NCBI RefSeq assembly: GCF_050947875.1
Contig: NC_134571.1
Span: forward strand, 1,698,501-1,762,500
Origin: Dermacentor variabilis
Lineage: Eukaryota; Arthropoda; Arachnida; Ixodida; Ixodidae
Direction of reading: 5' to 3'
DNA: 64,000 nt
Shown here piece by piece: positions 1-11,470 of the stretch. The notes under the pieces are model-generated. The model worked only from the letters and a program-made list of their open reading frames with translations. It was not told the DNA's origin and did not search any database. Every line of letters starts with the position of its first letter. Within the stretch, counting starts at the first letter, position 1. The translations under genes and the position numbers were made by a program.

Positions 1-283
1 GAGGTTAGTGGTGCCGTTCTGATTTTATGAAACTGAGTGAGCTCGTGTATGAAACTGATCTTGGAAATCACAACAAGCGCTAAGGAACGTAGGGAAGAAA
101 CATGACAGGACGGGCCTGTCCATACGTGTTCGCGTTCGTTAGTACTTGATGTCATAAGTTGGGTTGCCACCAACTAGCCCAATGTTCTGAATCAACGCTG
201 CGCAATGGCCCCATGGATACAGCTCGTTCTGCGCATCTTCATCCGGCTTCGACATTTTCCGCCTCCCACACGCGGATAAGGAC
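1..283. other. Unassigned flank with a short repeat motif
   Basis: No gene is visible. Positions 99-190 resemble a short tick-type repeat that ends in the motif CCACCAACTAGCCC at 167-180. The same 14-base motif recurs at 55541-55554, also following a low-complexity GCGC-containing stretch. I infer a short interspersed repeat but cannot name its family. Confidence 0.35.
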
Positions 284-406
284 TACGGCGCACTATCTTC
301 GGGCACGCTGACGTCACCACACGATCACGGGACAGCAAGACCAGTGCATATAAAAAGCGCTCCTGCAAGCTCCTGCTTCAGTGGACACGGCGGCACGGCC
401 GTGACA

Positions 407-1294
407 ATGTCCCCAAACGTACCTCTACCTGTGCAGGTTGGTGATGAAAAGTATGGATTCCGTAGTGATAACCCTTGTATACTAGAGCTGCCGTGTCCAC
501 ACGGGTTTTTCAATTATGTGTGTGACTGTTTTTCGATTTCACTTCTTTTACTCAAGCTGTCTGGAGACATTACTGTTACTGGCCCTGTTACTGAAAAAAT
601 GTTTACTGAACTAATCATCACACAGAAAGAAATATTGTCCAAAATATCGGAAATTCAGCAAAACCAAACATCGTCTGAGTCACGCATCCTTGAAATACAA
701 ACCAGGCTTCAGGCTATTGAAAACAAACTGCAGAGCCTTGACGGAACACACAAAAGGCTTGACGACTTAGAAACTGCTACGGAAGGTCACGGCTTGACAA
801 TGAATAGTATCTACAGGCAGCTTGACGACTTAGAAAATCGATTTCGTCGCAACAACCTCATAATTCGAGGTGTAAAAGAGGAAGGGCGCGAATCTGAAGA
901 GATCTTGCTGAAGAAGGCAAATGACAATATATTCGGAGAAAAACTCGGACACAAACTTAACTCTATCGAAAGAATTCATAGACTAGGAAAGAAAACGCCG
1001 GGCAAGGACCGTCCTGTTATTTTGAAGCTAAATAATTTTAGAGGTAAGATGAAAATTATGCAGAACTGCCACAAGCTCAAAGGTAGTCAAACAAGCATAT
1101 CAAAGGACTATTCTAAAAGAGTTGTTGATATCCTCAAAAAGCTGTGGAATTCGTCAGATGTGGAGAGGAGCAATGGCCTGAAAGTTAAATTACTTTTCGA
1201 TAAGATTAAAATTGGCGACGACCTTTACATTTGGGATGAAGTAACCGCTCAGAGAGTGAAGTGTCATACCCCTGCAGAAAACGATCAAGTGTGA
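407..1294 (+). CDS. LINE ORF1 protein, coiled coil plus L1-type RNA-binding domain
   Basis: This frame stays open from an ATG at 407 to a TGA at 1292-1294, about 295 residues. The N-terminal third is hydrophobic and unplaced. A heptad-rich stretch follows (ISEIQQNQ, then IQTRLQAIENKLQSL), which looks like a trimerising coiled coil. It leads into a region beginning RFRRNNLIIRGVKEE, the start typical of L1 ORF1p (Transposase_22) RRM domains, and ends with a basic C-terminus. Such proteins coat the element RNA and act as nucleic-acid chaperones. An internal methionine at about 600 could be the true start. It is the only intact frame of this element; its partner ORF2 is broken. Confidence 0.7.
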   Translation: MSPNVPLPVQVGDEKYGFRSDNPCILELPCPHGFFNYVCDCFSISLLLLKLSGDITVTGPVTEKMFTELIITQKEILSKISEIQQNQTSSESRILEIQTRLQAIENKLQSLDGTHKRLDDLETATEGHGLTMNSIYRQLDDLENRFRRNNLIIRGVKEEGRESEEILLKKANDNIFGEKLGHKLNSIERIHRLGKKTPGKDRPVILKLNNFRGKMKIMQNCHKLKGSQTSISKDYSKRVVDILKKLWNSSDVERSNGLKVKLLFDKIKIGDDLYIWDEVTAQRVKCHTPAENDQV

Positions 1295-1309
1295 CTCAAT
1301 AATTCTCCC

Positions 1310-4062
1310 AACGCAGGCTTTAAGGCGATAAATATAAACGCCAGAAGCATTGTAAACAAAGCAACCGCCATTGAAAGCATTATCTTGGAACACGAACCAC
1401 ATATATACTAGTAATAACTGAAACTTGGCTTCATCAGGATGTATCGGACGAGGAAGTCACGCCGCCAAATTATTTAATAGTAAGAAGAGATCGGATAGGA
1501 AGAGGGGGTGGAGTGGCAATAATGGTCAAAAGCGGTATAGTATTTTCTGCTTTAGATGGTCCAAGTAACACTGAATCAGTATGGATAAAAGTTAGGTTAA
1601 ATAACCGCTCGGTGATAGTAGGTGGTGTGTACAGAGCCCCAAACTCACCTGTAGACATGCTTGTTAGCTTAAGAGATTTCATGGACAGGAATTTAAAACA
1701 GGACGACTCAATCCTACTTTTAGGTGATTTTAACTTGCCCGGAATTGACTGGAATACACTCTCCTTTAGTGCAACGGATATGCCTAGCTGTGAAGAACTA
1801 ATTGAGCTTGCATTTTGTTATAACCTAACTCAAGTTGTAGAAGGTTACACCAGAGTATGCGAAACAACATCATCACTTCTAGACCTAGTCTTTATATCCT
1901 CAGTACTGCTACCACATCTTTGTGATTGCGAACCCTGCGAAGGTATATCTGATCACAAAATTGTAATAATCGTTTTAGATATGGGGGTGCCAGATCGTTC
2001 GCATAGTAAACTTGGTGTGTTGGAATGCCTCGAGGGTTCATCTGATGATTTTACGCATCTTGCCGATAATGGAGCTACCGTAGACAAATTATGGGCCTAC
2101 TTTTCAAACATGGTGGAACATTGTATTACGCACTTTATTCCCAAGCTTTCAAAATGTACAAGGAAGAAGAATCCCTGGATAACAAGAGCAATCATACACA
2201 TGAAGCGGAAATTAAAAAGAAAACGGAGGGCTAACAGGATTAAGTCTGTTCCTGGCGATAGCAGTGCCATTAGTCAAATGAGTAAGCAACTCAAGCATCT
2301 TGTCAAGGTGGCTAAGGACAAGTTCTACAATGTAACACTAAAAAAAATTTTAATAGAGGCACCTACCAAGTTTTGGCGCTATGTTATTCCTTCAAAGCCT
2401 CGAAAAAATGGAGAAAAAAATAATGCAGAAAGAGCTGAAAACCTTAACTCGTTTTTTTTCATCCGTCTTCACTTCTGACGACGGCTTGTCACCAAAAGTA
2501 GCAGACGCGCCTGGCTGCCCTCCAGTTCAAGACTTAGAAGTCACAGAGCAAGGAGTGGTTAACTTGCTGCTTCAATTGTCTGTAAATAAAGCCCAGGCTC
2601 TGATGGAATCTGCAATGAATTCCTGCTTAGATATGCAGAGTGGGTTGCCAAATACCTCCCAAAAATTTTTCAAATATCCATTACCTCGAGTTCTTTCCCG
2701 TCCGCTTGGAAATATGCCAAAGTTATTCCGGTCCATAAGAGTGGTTCTTCATCGGCTGTCAATAATTTCCGACCAATTTCTCTCCTTTGTACATGTTCTA
2801 AGTTGCTTGAGCATATTGCATTTAAACACCTTATGGAATATCTTGAAAATAATAACATACTTCATCCTTCTCAACATGGGTTCCGAAAAGGCCTTTCTAC
2901 AATTACCCAGCTCATAGAAACCGTTCACGATCTTTCCGAAAGAATAAACAGCCGTGGCCAAACTGACATATTATGCTTGGACTTTTCAAAAGCATTCGAT
3001 AAGGTATCTCATCCAAAGTTGCTGCTAAAGATTAATGCTATATTCAGGAACTCCAAAATAACACACTGGTTTTCTTCCTACCTCACCTCCCGTGAACAGT
3101 TTGTACACCTCGAAGGTTTTCAATCGTCTTCTTCCCCTGTGGTTTCAGGTGTTCCACAGGGAAGTGTCTTGGGCCCCCTTTTATTTTTGGTTTTCATAAA
3201 TGACCTCCCAAAAGCTATCACGGTCCCAATCAGACTTTTCGCTGATGACTGTGTCGTATACAAAACAATTAGGACCCCAACTGATCAAGAAGAAATGAGC
3301 GCTAATCTGCATGCAATAGAACATTGGTGCGCTAAGTGGCAGATGGTGCTTAACTCTGACAAATCCGCAATTATGTCTGTTACTAGAAAGAAAAACATAA
3401 TGATATACCCTTACTCCATTGCAGGTAAACCAGTTAAAAGAGTCCATCAGCATAAGTATCTCGGCTTAACCTTCACTTCTGACCTATACTGGAATACACA
3501 CTTAGATAATGTATGCTCCAAGGCACGCAAAGCAATTTGGGCACTAAGACGCAAAATCCGTAGTGCAACTCCCGATGTAAAAACACTCACTTATAATACC
3601 CTTGTAAAACCTGTAATTGAATATGGCAAAATTGTTTGGGATCCTTACACGGCGTCTAACAAATTAAAAATTGAGAAAGTTCAGAAACTTGCTTCCCGTT
3701 TTAATTTCAATAAATATCGCCCAAGTGATTCGCCAACCGAATTATGTAAATTAGCAAACCTTAAAAGTTTAGAATACTGCACTAAGGTAGATAGGCTGAA
3801 GTTTCTTTGCCTTTTAATTCATGGCCACTTGAATATCAACACATCACCATATTTTACAATACACCCTAATGAGACATCAAGACATCGCCACTCCATGTGC
3901 ATTCCTGTGCCGCGTTCTTATAACGATTGTTTTAAGTACAGTTTTTTTCCTCGTGTTATTAAAGAATGGAACATGCTGCCTGATTCCATTGTAAATATTA
4001 ACTCCCTTGATGCCTTTCTAGAATGCCTGGAATCTTACCTGGACCGTAGTACACCAATGTAA
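1310..4062 (+). pseudogene. LINE ORF2: endonuclease plus reverse transcriptase, frameshifted
   Basis: The reading frame starts at 1310 (motif ININARS), stops at a TAG near 1408, and resumes in another frame at 1411 (TETWLHQDV). Apurinic-type endonuclease motifs follow: GGVYRAPNS, LLGDFNLPGIDW, and SDHKIVI at the end of the domain. Two further frame changes occur near 2440 and 2800. The reverse transcriptase then reads LDFSKAFDKVSH (motif A), SGVPQGSVLGPLLF (motif B) and FADDCVVY (motif C), followed by a C-terminal domain ending at 4062. The polymerase motifs are intact, so the frameshifts rather than active-site loss explain inactivation. The clade call (CR1/L2/Jockey-like) rests on layout and the missing RNase H. 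Confidence 0.78.
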
Positions 4063-4220
4063 TAGTTGTGCCTCAGCACTTGCATGCGTTTTCTTATCTA
4101 CTGTTTGATTTTTCTTTTGTCTTTTGTGTCGATATCGTAGTTGGGAAATGTACCTTGTTTAGAATATGAATTTATTAGATTTTCCAGTCCTGTAATAGCC
4201 TGAGAAAGGCTGACAGCATC

Positions 4221-4282
4221 AATGAATGAATGAATGAATGAATGAATGAATGAATGAATGAATGAATGAATGAATGAATGAA
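4221..4282 (+). repeat. (AATG)n 3' tail of the LINE
   Basis: About 15 tandem AATG units end the LINE. They mark its 3' end and the plus orientation of the insertion. Confidence 0.85.
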
Positions 4283-4850
4283 AGTGGTCATCTGTATTGG
4301 TAGGTAGCTGTCGTTTTTGCACTGGACAGTACAGGAGGAGTGCCTAATTAGACCAATATAAATATTCTTGCTTGCGCATGCATGCGTCTGCGCTTGACTG
4401 TTCGATATTTACTGTTCGTATTCGGTTTATATTCGTAAAGACTGATATTCGCCCACCTCTAATAGGCAATCACTGTCGATGGATCCAGATGGTTTTCTTT
4501 GCCAAGTGCATGGGCGGCTTTATCGGGGCGCCAACATAAGTAAGCTTCCATGCCTCCTATATATATATGTATATATACATTCGTATGAACAAAACCTTCT
4601 TTTATTAAAATCTTGCTGGAAGCGAGCGTTTCGTCTTGTCTAGTCCGTCGTCTGTTGGCGTTATTCTAACGGGCATGTATTGCCACTTGAACATACTCTC
4701 ATAAACGTAGCTTATAGCAGTATTTAATGAATTACGTTTGCTAGGTATGAAGTAATGAGTGCCATTCTGGTAAAAAAAAAAAAAAGCGCACCGCAAGCAT
4801 TGGCTGGGAATACACACACGGCGGCAATTACGAAGCACACCCACGCATGG
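4283..4850. other. AT-rich interval without a gene
   Basis: It holds a short (AT)n stretch near 4558-4580 and an A-run near 4770-4783. No coding signal or recognisable repeat family was found. Confidence 0.5.
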
Positions 4851-5420
4851 TTCTGCTACAATGCAGGTAGTCGGTATCGCTACGCATGGTTCAGGCGATG
4901 CCGGGCTCGTTCGTCTAGAAGTGGTCAGCCAACATCAGCCAATCGCTGGCTCGCCATTCATGTCGCGCTGCAATGCGCCTCGCCCCTCCTACGGCACCGA
5001 AAACCGAAACCGCGTGTACGCGGGCCGTGGAGAGAAACGAGGCAGCAAGCGGCGGCGCCACTAGTGCACGGTGCCCGCACCCCATGTTCCACGGCAGCCG
5101 GGCCGCCGCCGCCGCAGGGCGGGCCCGCAACAAGACAAGCAAAGCGCGATAGGCGTGGGCCCAGCGCGGGCCCAGCGCGACGGCGACAGCGCCCGACTAC
5201 GGCGAAGCACGGCCGCGCAGCACGGAAAGGGTGTTACACTGCGCCTTCCTTTCCTTCGAGAGGCTGCCGAAACGCGGACACTCACCGAGCAGGGCCAGTT
5301 TCGCGAGATCGCCATCCAAACTGCTCGGGGCCATGGTGGAATGGCACCCGGAAATGCTGCCAGCGCCGCCATGCATGCAGTTTCGCTTTCGCCACTCTCA
5401 CTACTAACTCGCCAGCAAAA
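4851..5420 (-). promoter_or_regulatory. CpG-rich island, candidate host promoter region
   Basis: About 570 bp here is far richer in C, G and CpG than the flanks, with small direct repeats of GGGCCCAGCGC. Long overlapping ORFs occur in several frames on both strands, as expected by chance in stop-poor GC-rich DNA, so I do not call them genes. The island surrounds a candidate minus-strand first coding exon at 5286-5334. This fits a promoter and first-intron CpG island. Confidence 0.4.
5286..5334 (-). CDS. Candidate first coding exon of an unidentified host gene
   Basis: On the minus strand an ATG at 5334-5332 sits in a strong Kozak context (CCACCATGG). Sixteen codons follow, beginning MAPSSLDGDLAKLALL, and then a good splice donor, G|GTGAGT, at 5285. 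The next exon would lie at lower coordinates or outside the window, because 284-4282 is a LINE. The product is unknown and 16 residues are too few to place it. An ATG, a donor and a CpG island together are suggestive, but chance cannot be excluded. Confidence 0.3.
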
Positions 5421-5918
5421 TGGGTTTTTATGCATTTTTTGTTCTATACCGCAATTTAACAATTGCCGAATCCGGTCTTTTTTTTTCAATTCAAACTTCG
5501 TTCTTTTGAATAAGCTTGTGTTATTTTTTTATCTATGTTTGGCAGCGAGCATTCTTTCTCTTGGCGACGTTGGAACAGGTGGTTGGCAGCCGTGCGGTTA
5601 CACACGGCCTCCAAGATTTAATGACGTGCACTCACGGCCTCCAAAATTGTGCGCCGCAAATCTCAGAGGCCATGTAATTCATTTCGCAGTTACATATGTA
5701 GTCGGAGGAGGCCGCACAAGTAGAACACAAGTGTTCTGCTGATGCGGCCAACGTTGACAGTGCCAGCGCGCGTATTACGAATCGACGTAGTACGCCGGCT
5801 GACGATTCGATTTCTGCGTGCATGCTTTCCTCGTATCATTTGCACCGCCCTGCCTGGCGACAAAAGCGCGACTCCGACAGAATAGGCGTAAGTTGTGCTG
5901 TTATGTCATATAAAAAAA
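5421..5918. other. Intergenic, nothing recognisable
   Basis: It contains two near copies of CACGGCCTCCAA (about 5605 and 5634) but no supported gene. Confidence 0.4.
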
Positions 5919-6043
5919 TTTATGGGTTTTACGTGCCAAAACCACGATATGATTATGGTGCACGCCGTAGTTGGGGACTCGGGAATATTTGGACCACCTG
6001 GATTTCTTTACTGTGCATTTATAAACTTAAGTACACGGGTACT
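5919..6043 (+). repeat. Tick SINE-like interspersed repeat fragment
   Basis: The stretch from TATGGGTTTTACGTGCC to GTACACGGGT matches, from my knowledge of tick sequences, a very common interspersed repeat of hard ticks in which a conserved core precedes a tRNA-like end. The tRNA-like end is missing here, so it is a fragment. A family name such as Ruka would need a database comparison. Confidence 0.5.
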
Positions 6044-6658
6044 AAGGCACGTGCATGAAGCAAGCAAGACATGCAGCGGTGAAACATGATATTCGCCCTA
6101 CGAACTACACCTCATGCCCTATAAGAATCGTGCGTTTTTGTGCGTACTCATACTGTTTTATTACTTATTCACTTTACGCCACAGGTGCAGCGGTTTCAGG
6201 CCAAGGAGGAGCATGTAAAGCGTTGCCGAAGCTCTTCTTCCAGCCGTACGTCGCGCTGAAGAAACCTCCGGGTACAAAGTATTCACCAGCGGGCTCGATG
6301 GCTAGCTGACGACGACAAAATATGACGGCGCGTACACATTGTGTCGATCTTGTCTCACACGCTGCTTGTTTGGTCCCGAGTCTCGCGTGGGGCGGCTGTT
6401 GCAGTGCGCAGCGGCACCTGCCAAATTGTTTCTTGTGGCCGCCACGCGATGGCGCCACAATGCATCGCAAAAGGCGAATTGTCAATCCAGACGAAACAAT
6501 TGGTGTCAGATCACCAAGAAAAAGCAGAAATTCCCATTTCCCTACGGTTTCAATAATGTATCTTGAAGAAATTATATGCAGGACTGTTTTCTCACAGCAC
6601 ATTCCCATATGTAAACAGAGTAGTGAACAAAAAAATATGATATTTGGCATTTAAGTCC
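6044..6658. other. Intergenic, nothing recognisable
   Basis: Several overlapping short frames exist on both strands around 6174-6650, with no motif or splice structure that supports a gene. Confidence 0.4.
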
Positions 6659-7467
6659 TGTGAGCTAATGTGCTCGGTGTTGGTGCTGCATTATGCCAGA
6701 TCGATAGCCTAGGGCAATAGTCCTTGCAAGATACACTGCCATGGTACTTTCTTCGCACAGCCTAGCCTACATGGCGTGTTCATAATTTGCGTATTCCAAA
6801 CATGTATTACAAGGAAACCGTACCATCAACCAGTAGTGAAAATATGTGAGCGCTGGTGAGGTACATTTTAGTAATAGGTGGATAGGGAGGCTGAGCAAAA
6901 GGTTTAGCATGCTACTACACGTTTATTAGATAACAAGAGAATAATGGACTTGTGAAAAGAAAATAACGCACATACATCGTGAAATCAACGCCGTGGCAAG
7001 TGGAGCTTTATATCACCATTAATAACCCAAACGCTATCCATCTCCGTGGTGCAGCCAAAAGGAGAGTTCGATAACATTTGTTTATTGATGGTGCCATAAA
7101 ACTCCTTTGTTGATACCGTGGTGCTCACTGCTGCCCTTTCCCGAGCTTTTGTGCGATTGGATTCATGTGCATTTTCTTCTCTCGTCATTTCATCTCGTTA
7201 TATATTAAACTTGAGTAGTAGCATGCGAAATCTTTTGCTTGGCTATCCTATCCACCTATCATTAAAATGTACTTGACAAGCGCTCACATATTTTCGCTAC
7301 TGGTTGATACTACGGTTTCTTTGTAATACATTCTTAGGATACGCAAATAATGCTCACGGCAGGCGAGCTGTGAATAAAGTGCCATGGCAGTGCATGCTGG
7401 AGGGACTAATGCCCTAGGCATGATCTAGCAAACCACAGCACCAACATGCTGAGCACATTACATCACA
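6659..7467. mobile_element. Foldback (long inverted repeat) non-autonomous element
   Basis: The left arm, 6659-6918, is mirrored by the reverse complement of 7215-7467. The matched order is a TAATGTGCTC block, TTGGTGCTG, CTAGGGCA, CTGCCATGG, TTGCGTAT, GTATTACAA, AACCAGTAG, AAAATATGTGAGCGCT, TAGGTGGATAGG and finally GCATGCTACTAC. Arms are about 255 bp with scattered mismatches and small indels, and they enclose a 296-bp loop at 6919-7214. No clear target duplication was found. It looks like a foldback or MITE-type DNA element of unknown family. The loop holds a 67-codon minus-strand frame (6985-7188) that I do not recognise. Confidence 0.75.
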
Positions 7468-7852
7468 TATCTTTTTTGACTACTGCACGTGAAACTGTCC
7501 CAGGATGCTCCCGTAATATCTAAAAGTAGCATAGCAAAACCTTTTTGGAAGTGACACTATTGTCATGTTTGGCACACACCGCACTTGGGATCTGCCATGT
7601 AATCAACAAGAGACTTGGTCTCTATGTTTGTGTATTTAGGGTTATGCATTGTGTGGTAAAAATACAGATATATACACTCTCGTTGTGAAGTAACACTTCT
7701 TGCAAGTTTGAGCATTTGTTTCAGAGCCCTTATGGTATTAGCACTGCTGTTACTTATTTAGCCATCTTTACCTTTGTTATACTTTTCTGCAGTCATTTCG
7801 TTTGCTAAGTTTATAGCAGCAGTGATGCAACATTTCTTGTACAATTGCCCAG
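7468..7852. other. Intergenic or intron upstream of the YqaJ exon
   Basis: AT-rich sequence that ends in a plausible 3' splice site (TTGCCCAG at 7845-7852) directly before the YqaJ frame. Confidence 0.35.
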
Positions 7853-8875
7853 GTGGAGCCTACACAGGTCAAAGACTTGAACATTGTGATACACCGACAC
7901 GGCAAGGTTTCCAAGGGAATGAATAGGAAGCGCAGTACTACACAAGCCCCAAAGGCAAAGTTTCCAGGAATTCTTGACTCGCTTCATTGTGTTCTTCCGA
8001 ATGCAGTTGTGTTTACAGCATTCTCAAAGTATGCCACACTTGGTGAAGAAATAGACAGCGCTGATGAAGGCGAGATTGTTACTGGACAGGCAGAAAGCTT
8101 GTACGAAATGTATGACAAGATATAGGAAACCCAGAATCAATCTGCCAGAGACGAAAAAATTTATTCATTATTGAAGATGCGGATGATCCACAACGATGTC
8201 GCACAAATAGAAGAAAAAACAAGAATGCAAAGGAAGTTCCTACTATGGTTTCAGCAAAGAAGTGGTCGGATAACGGGATCAGTCTTCAGCAAAGTTGTTA
8301 AATATAAGAGTTCTGCAGCACGCCTAGCAGGCAACATTGCCCAGTCTCCTCTAGTGCTCTATGAAACTCGTCACAGAAAGACAGTCGTTATGAAACATGG
8401 AATACAGCATGAGAAGACTGCAAAGCAGCAGTATGTTCAGTACCAGATGCAACACCACGTGGATTTTAAATGTAGAGACGCCGGCCTGTTTATTTGTGAG
8501 GAATTTCAGTTTGTTGCAGCCAGTCCAGATGGCATTGTTGAGTGCAGTTGCTGTGGCCGTGGAGTTCCTGAAATTAAATGCCCATACAAGTACAGAGATG
8601 TGCCCATTAATGAAATTACTGAGAAAAGTTTTTACCTAAATAAATATTGTCAGCTGAAATGTAACCATGAATACATGTTTCAGATTCCAGCTGAACTGAC
8701 TTCTGCAAATGTCAATTATTGTGATTTTGTGTGTTGGTCGAAGAAAGGGTCCATCGTTGTGCACATATTAAGGGACCGTGATTTCCTTGCAAAACACATG
8801 TCAGTGCTGGAAACATTCTTGAGGCAGGCCGTGCTTCCTCAGCTGCTGTCGAGGAAGAGCACTCAAAGTATGTAG
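7853..8875 (+). pseudogene. YqaJ-type nuclease domain protein, one in-frame stop
   Basis: One frame runs from a candidate splice acceptor at 7852 to a TAG at 8873-8875, broken only by a TAG at 8123-8125. After the stop the protein shows hallmarks of animal YqaJ viral-recombinase-like nucleases (PD-(D/E)XK fold): WFQQRSGRITGS, then KHGIQHEKTAKQQY, then the catalytic region SPDGIVEC with EIKCPYKYRD, then YCDFVCWS. Catalytic D and ExK are therefore present. The family joins phage exonucleases with many transposon-linked animal proteins. No ATG starts the frame, so an upstream exon was probably required. A DDE transposase relic lies about 2.4 kb downstream in convergent orientation. Confidence 0.8.
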
Positions 8876-9814
8876 CTTCCTAGAGATGTGGATTGCCGGA
8901 TGGATTTCCGATGTGCGAAATGAGCACAAGCTATGAAAAGTGACATTCAGCTGGGTCGAGATTCTGCAAGCGTCTCAATTTCCAAACCGGAGGCTGAGAA
9001 ACATAGGAAGCTGACTTGCAATAATGTGGCAACTGTTTCGGCTGCTCACCCGTTATGAAGAGAAAAGGCCTTTGTCAGGGCCACCCGAAATATTGCTGGC
9101 GGGCACAAGATTAACGCACCCTTCTCTTTCCCTCTAATAAATCAACAGTGTTCAACAGCATGATTACAACGTGAATTTAAGATAAATACAAGAAAAACAA
9201 CCAGAGTTTTGAGCACAGTGAGCATCAAAATTATGGTTGCAAGGCACAGCCAGACTTAGTTTACATGCAAACAGGAAAAATTGCATGCTTTTTTTTCGCT
9301 TTCAGAAGCTTACAAAGTGTCTACTATATTGCAAAATTTTGATGGGGAATAGAACCAAATATTTTCCATGAAATAAACTATACTATATTTCCACAAGTTT
9401 TAAGAATTTGTGTTCCTTACAGCATGCCATCATAGTATACACATTAACAACTTCAAAAAAAATTATGATGCTATTAACAAATCCGTGTCTTGCGCTGTGG
9501 TCTGCTTCCACAGGTGCACTTTCTCTACATTATCCCTCCATGTCTGGTCCTTGGCGTTAGCGATAGAAGTAAATACTTCGCAGCATGTTAACACGGCAAT
9601 TTTCACTCTGACGAACATCGGTGCAATGCAGCTTGTGCTCTTCTAAGACGCATGTTTGCGACCGTCCACAGTTGAGTAAATATTAGAATGTGCATGTTCA
9701 TAATGCTCATGCTAGCAGCATCAAGTGCAATGTAAACTATGGATCACTACCATGTCCAATGTGAAAATTTGCCTGCTGGAATTGTGCCACTAATGTCTGC
9801 AACGTGTGCCTAGA
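8876..9814. other. Intergenic, nothing recognisable
   Basis: AT-rich with short frames only; no motif, repeat or splice structure stands out. Confidence 0.4.
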
Positions 9815-9816
9815 AG

Positions 9817-10380
9817 GAAATGAGGCCGCTGATGCCTCAGTCCGCGCTCAACCACCGGGCATGGCTTCCACACCCGTCATCTGAGGACCTAGAACCAAAT
9901 CCGGCCATTACTTTCCGCGAAATCGTTCAGCTCTACCAATCCGCTCACGGTCGCTTTAAGCCCCCCCCCCCTCCCCCCGCTAAAGGTTTGACCAAGGCAG
10001 TGGAGCGCTGGCTCCTCCGTCTCTATACTAACACGGTACTGTGCCCGGCAGTACTACAGCGTTTTCACGCTGCTTTCTCTGGGGAGTGCCCACTGTGTGG
10101 TTACGTGTTCTCGGATGTTTTCCACATGGTGTGGGCTTGCCCTTCTAACCCGGCTTCCCCTTCCCCCCCATCCACCCGAGAGAGCTGGGAGGCAGCTCTG
10201 CTCGGCTGCTCTACCTTAGAGAGCCAAAGAGCTCTCGTGTCTAGGGCCCGAGCTGCCGCGGAGGCCACAGGGGTGCCGGACTAGGGACCCGTCCTAGATT
10301 TCGTAAGGGGCCGGTTATTAAGGTCGTCCTCAACTCTCTCTGTAAATAAGTGAAATAAATCTTTACAACCACCACCACCC
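9817..10380 (+). mobile_element. 5'-truncated RNase H-type LINE, 3' end only
   Basis: It starts inside ORF2 with the end of an RNase H domain (GNEAADASVRA), shifts frame once, and continues in the frame ending at 10284 with the C-terminal zinc motif CPLCG-x(7)-H-x(4)-C. The 3' UTR has AATAAA at 10354-10359 and an ACC-repeat tail at 10368-10380. The tail end and the final residues (GVPD) resemble the minus-strand element at 22678-25363, so both belong to one broad LINE group. It is a dead 5' truncation. Confidence 0.72.
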
Positions 10381-11254
10381 CCAAAAACATGTTGCTTAGG
10401 TGCTCTGCAACTAGCTTGAGAGACAAAATAGCGCCAAGTGGGGCGATGTCTTTGTAAAATACTGTACGTGAAAATAGAAACAAAATGGCAATACCAAAGT
10501 ACAAAGTGGCAATTTAAAGGCTACATAAACCTAGCATTTTCATAGCGCTGTTGCAAACTATCTATCCATGAAGCATAGATACCGATAGCCTATGAACACA
10601 GCATCATGGGTAAATCACGACGACAACAAAATACGTGATGCTTGGAGTCTGAGGGATGATTTCATTTGCTTATTAACCATTAATGCTCTGGAGTGCTTGC
10701 GATTCAGCTTGAGAAATTGAAAATCGGCTAATGGCATGCCGATGGGGTTGACCCAGCAGTTGGCACCGCTAAGGAAAAACCAGTTGTGCTGGTGGAAAAT
10801 CAACCTAGAGCCTACCCTACTCTGTAGTGGCTCAATGCGAAAGGTGGTGATCCAGATTAAGCACACGCGGCACAACCAGTCTGCAAGCATGAAACAGGAA
10901 ACTTTATTGAACTACAAGAACATGTACATGAAACGACAGGCAGAACATAACTTAGTAATTTGGGAACAGGGAACTCTGATTCGCATCAAAGATCTATAGA
11001 AGCAAACTGGGGCTAGTCAATATCAAAAGGCACATTGTGTTAGCTATAGAACGCAGAGCTGTCATGCAGTGCGTCTAAAATGCATAAATTACTGGCATCA
11101 CATTTGCAACTGATCCTAGATCTCAAAACACTAAAACCATAATAGCAAGCATCAGAGTACCCCTAAATAATGTATCACAATAACCTTCTGTGAACCAGTT
11201 TTGTTTTTCACGTGTTTGTTTCATGACCAAGGGTCCTTATTAAAGCACTAACTA
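10381..11254. other. Interval without a recognised gene
   Basis: Frames at 10615-10890 (minus) and 10736-10999 (plus) overlap each other and match nothing I know. The interval may be internal or flanking sequence of the same DNA transposon as the YqaJ and DDE relics, but nothing shows this directly. Confidence 0.35.
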
Positions 11255-11470
11255 TTAAAACAAATGATTAGTGAGAACCGCAATCAGCAACACAATATCA
11301 TTAACCAATCCTTCACAAAGTAAGGCAAAGTGTTCTTTAGTATGTCTAATCGCGTCATGCGGCCAATTTGCCTTCTCACAGTGCGTTCGCCCTGCCCGAG
11401 CCGATGTCACAAATTGGAAGGGTCGCAGATGCATCCGATTTTGGAGCAAGTCCCCCAAAAACACAAACGT
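11255..11470 (-). pseudogene. DDE_Tnp_4 transposase, C-terminal relic
   Basis: On the minus strand one frame reads IGRMTRLDILKN and then LPYFVKDWL; after a one-base shift another reads NDIVLLIAVLTN and ends with a stop at 11255. The same segments appear in the longer copy at 17723-18812 (IGRMKRFRILKN, VPYFMKDYL, LLIAALTN). This is the region around and after the catalytic Glu of a DDE_Tnp_4 (Harbinger/HARBI1-like) transposase. Upstream exons are missing or unrecognisable. It faces the YqaJ pseudogene tail to tail. Confidence 0.65.

Larger units (their letters stand above)
284..4282 (+). mobile_element. CR1/L2-like non-LTR retrotransposon (LINE), nearly full length
   Basis: A LINE with two ORFs in order: ORF1 (coiled coil plus RNA-binding domain), then ORF2 (endonuclease plus reverse transcriptase). 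It has no RNase H domain and ends in a simple AATG repeat at 4221-4282, as expected for elements that prime on short 3' repeats. Upstream of ORF1 lie a palindromic TGACGTCA at 309-316 and a TATA-like ATATAAAA at about 348-355, which may form its internal promoter. ORF2 carries several frameshifts, so this copy is dead. The 5' boundary is approximate because no target duplication was identified. Confidence 0.75.

Noticed and set aside
4755..5742. Overlapping GC-rich frames of up to 234 codons on both strands
   Set aside because: Stops are rare by composition in this CpG-rich stretch; no domain, splice logic or consistent frame supports them beyond the short exon candidate.
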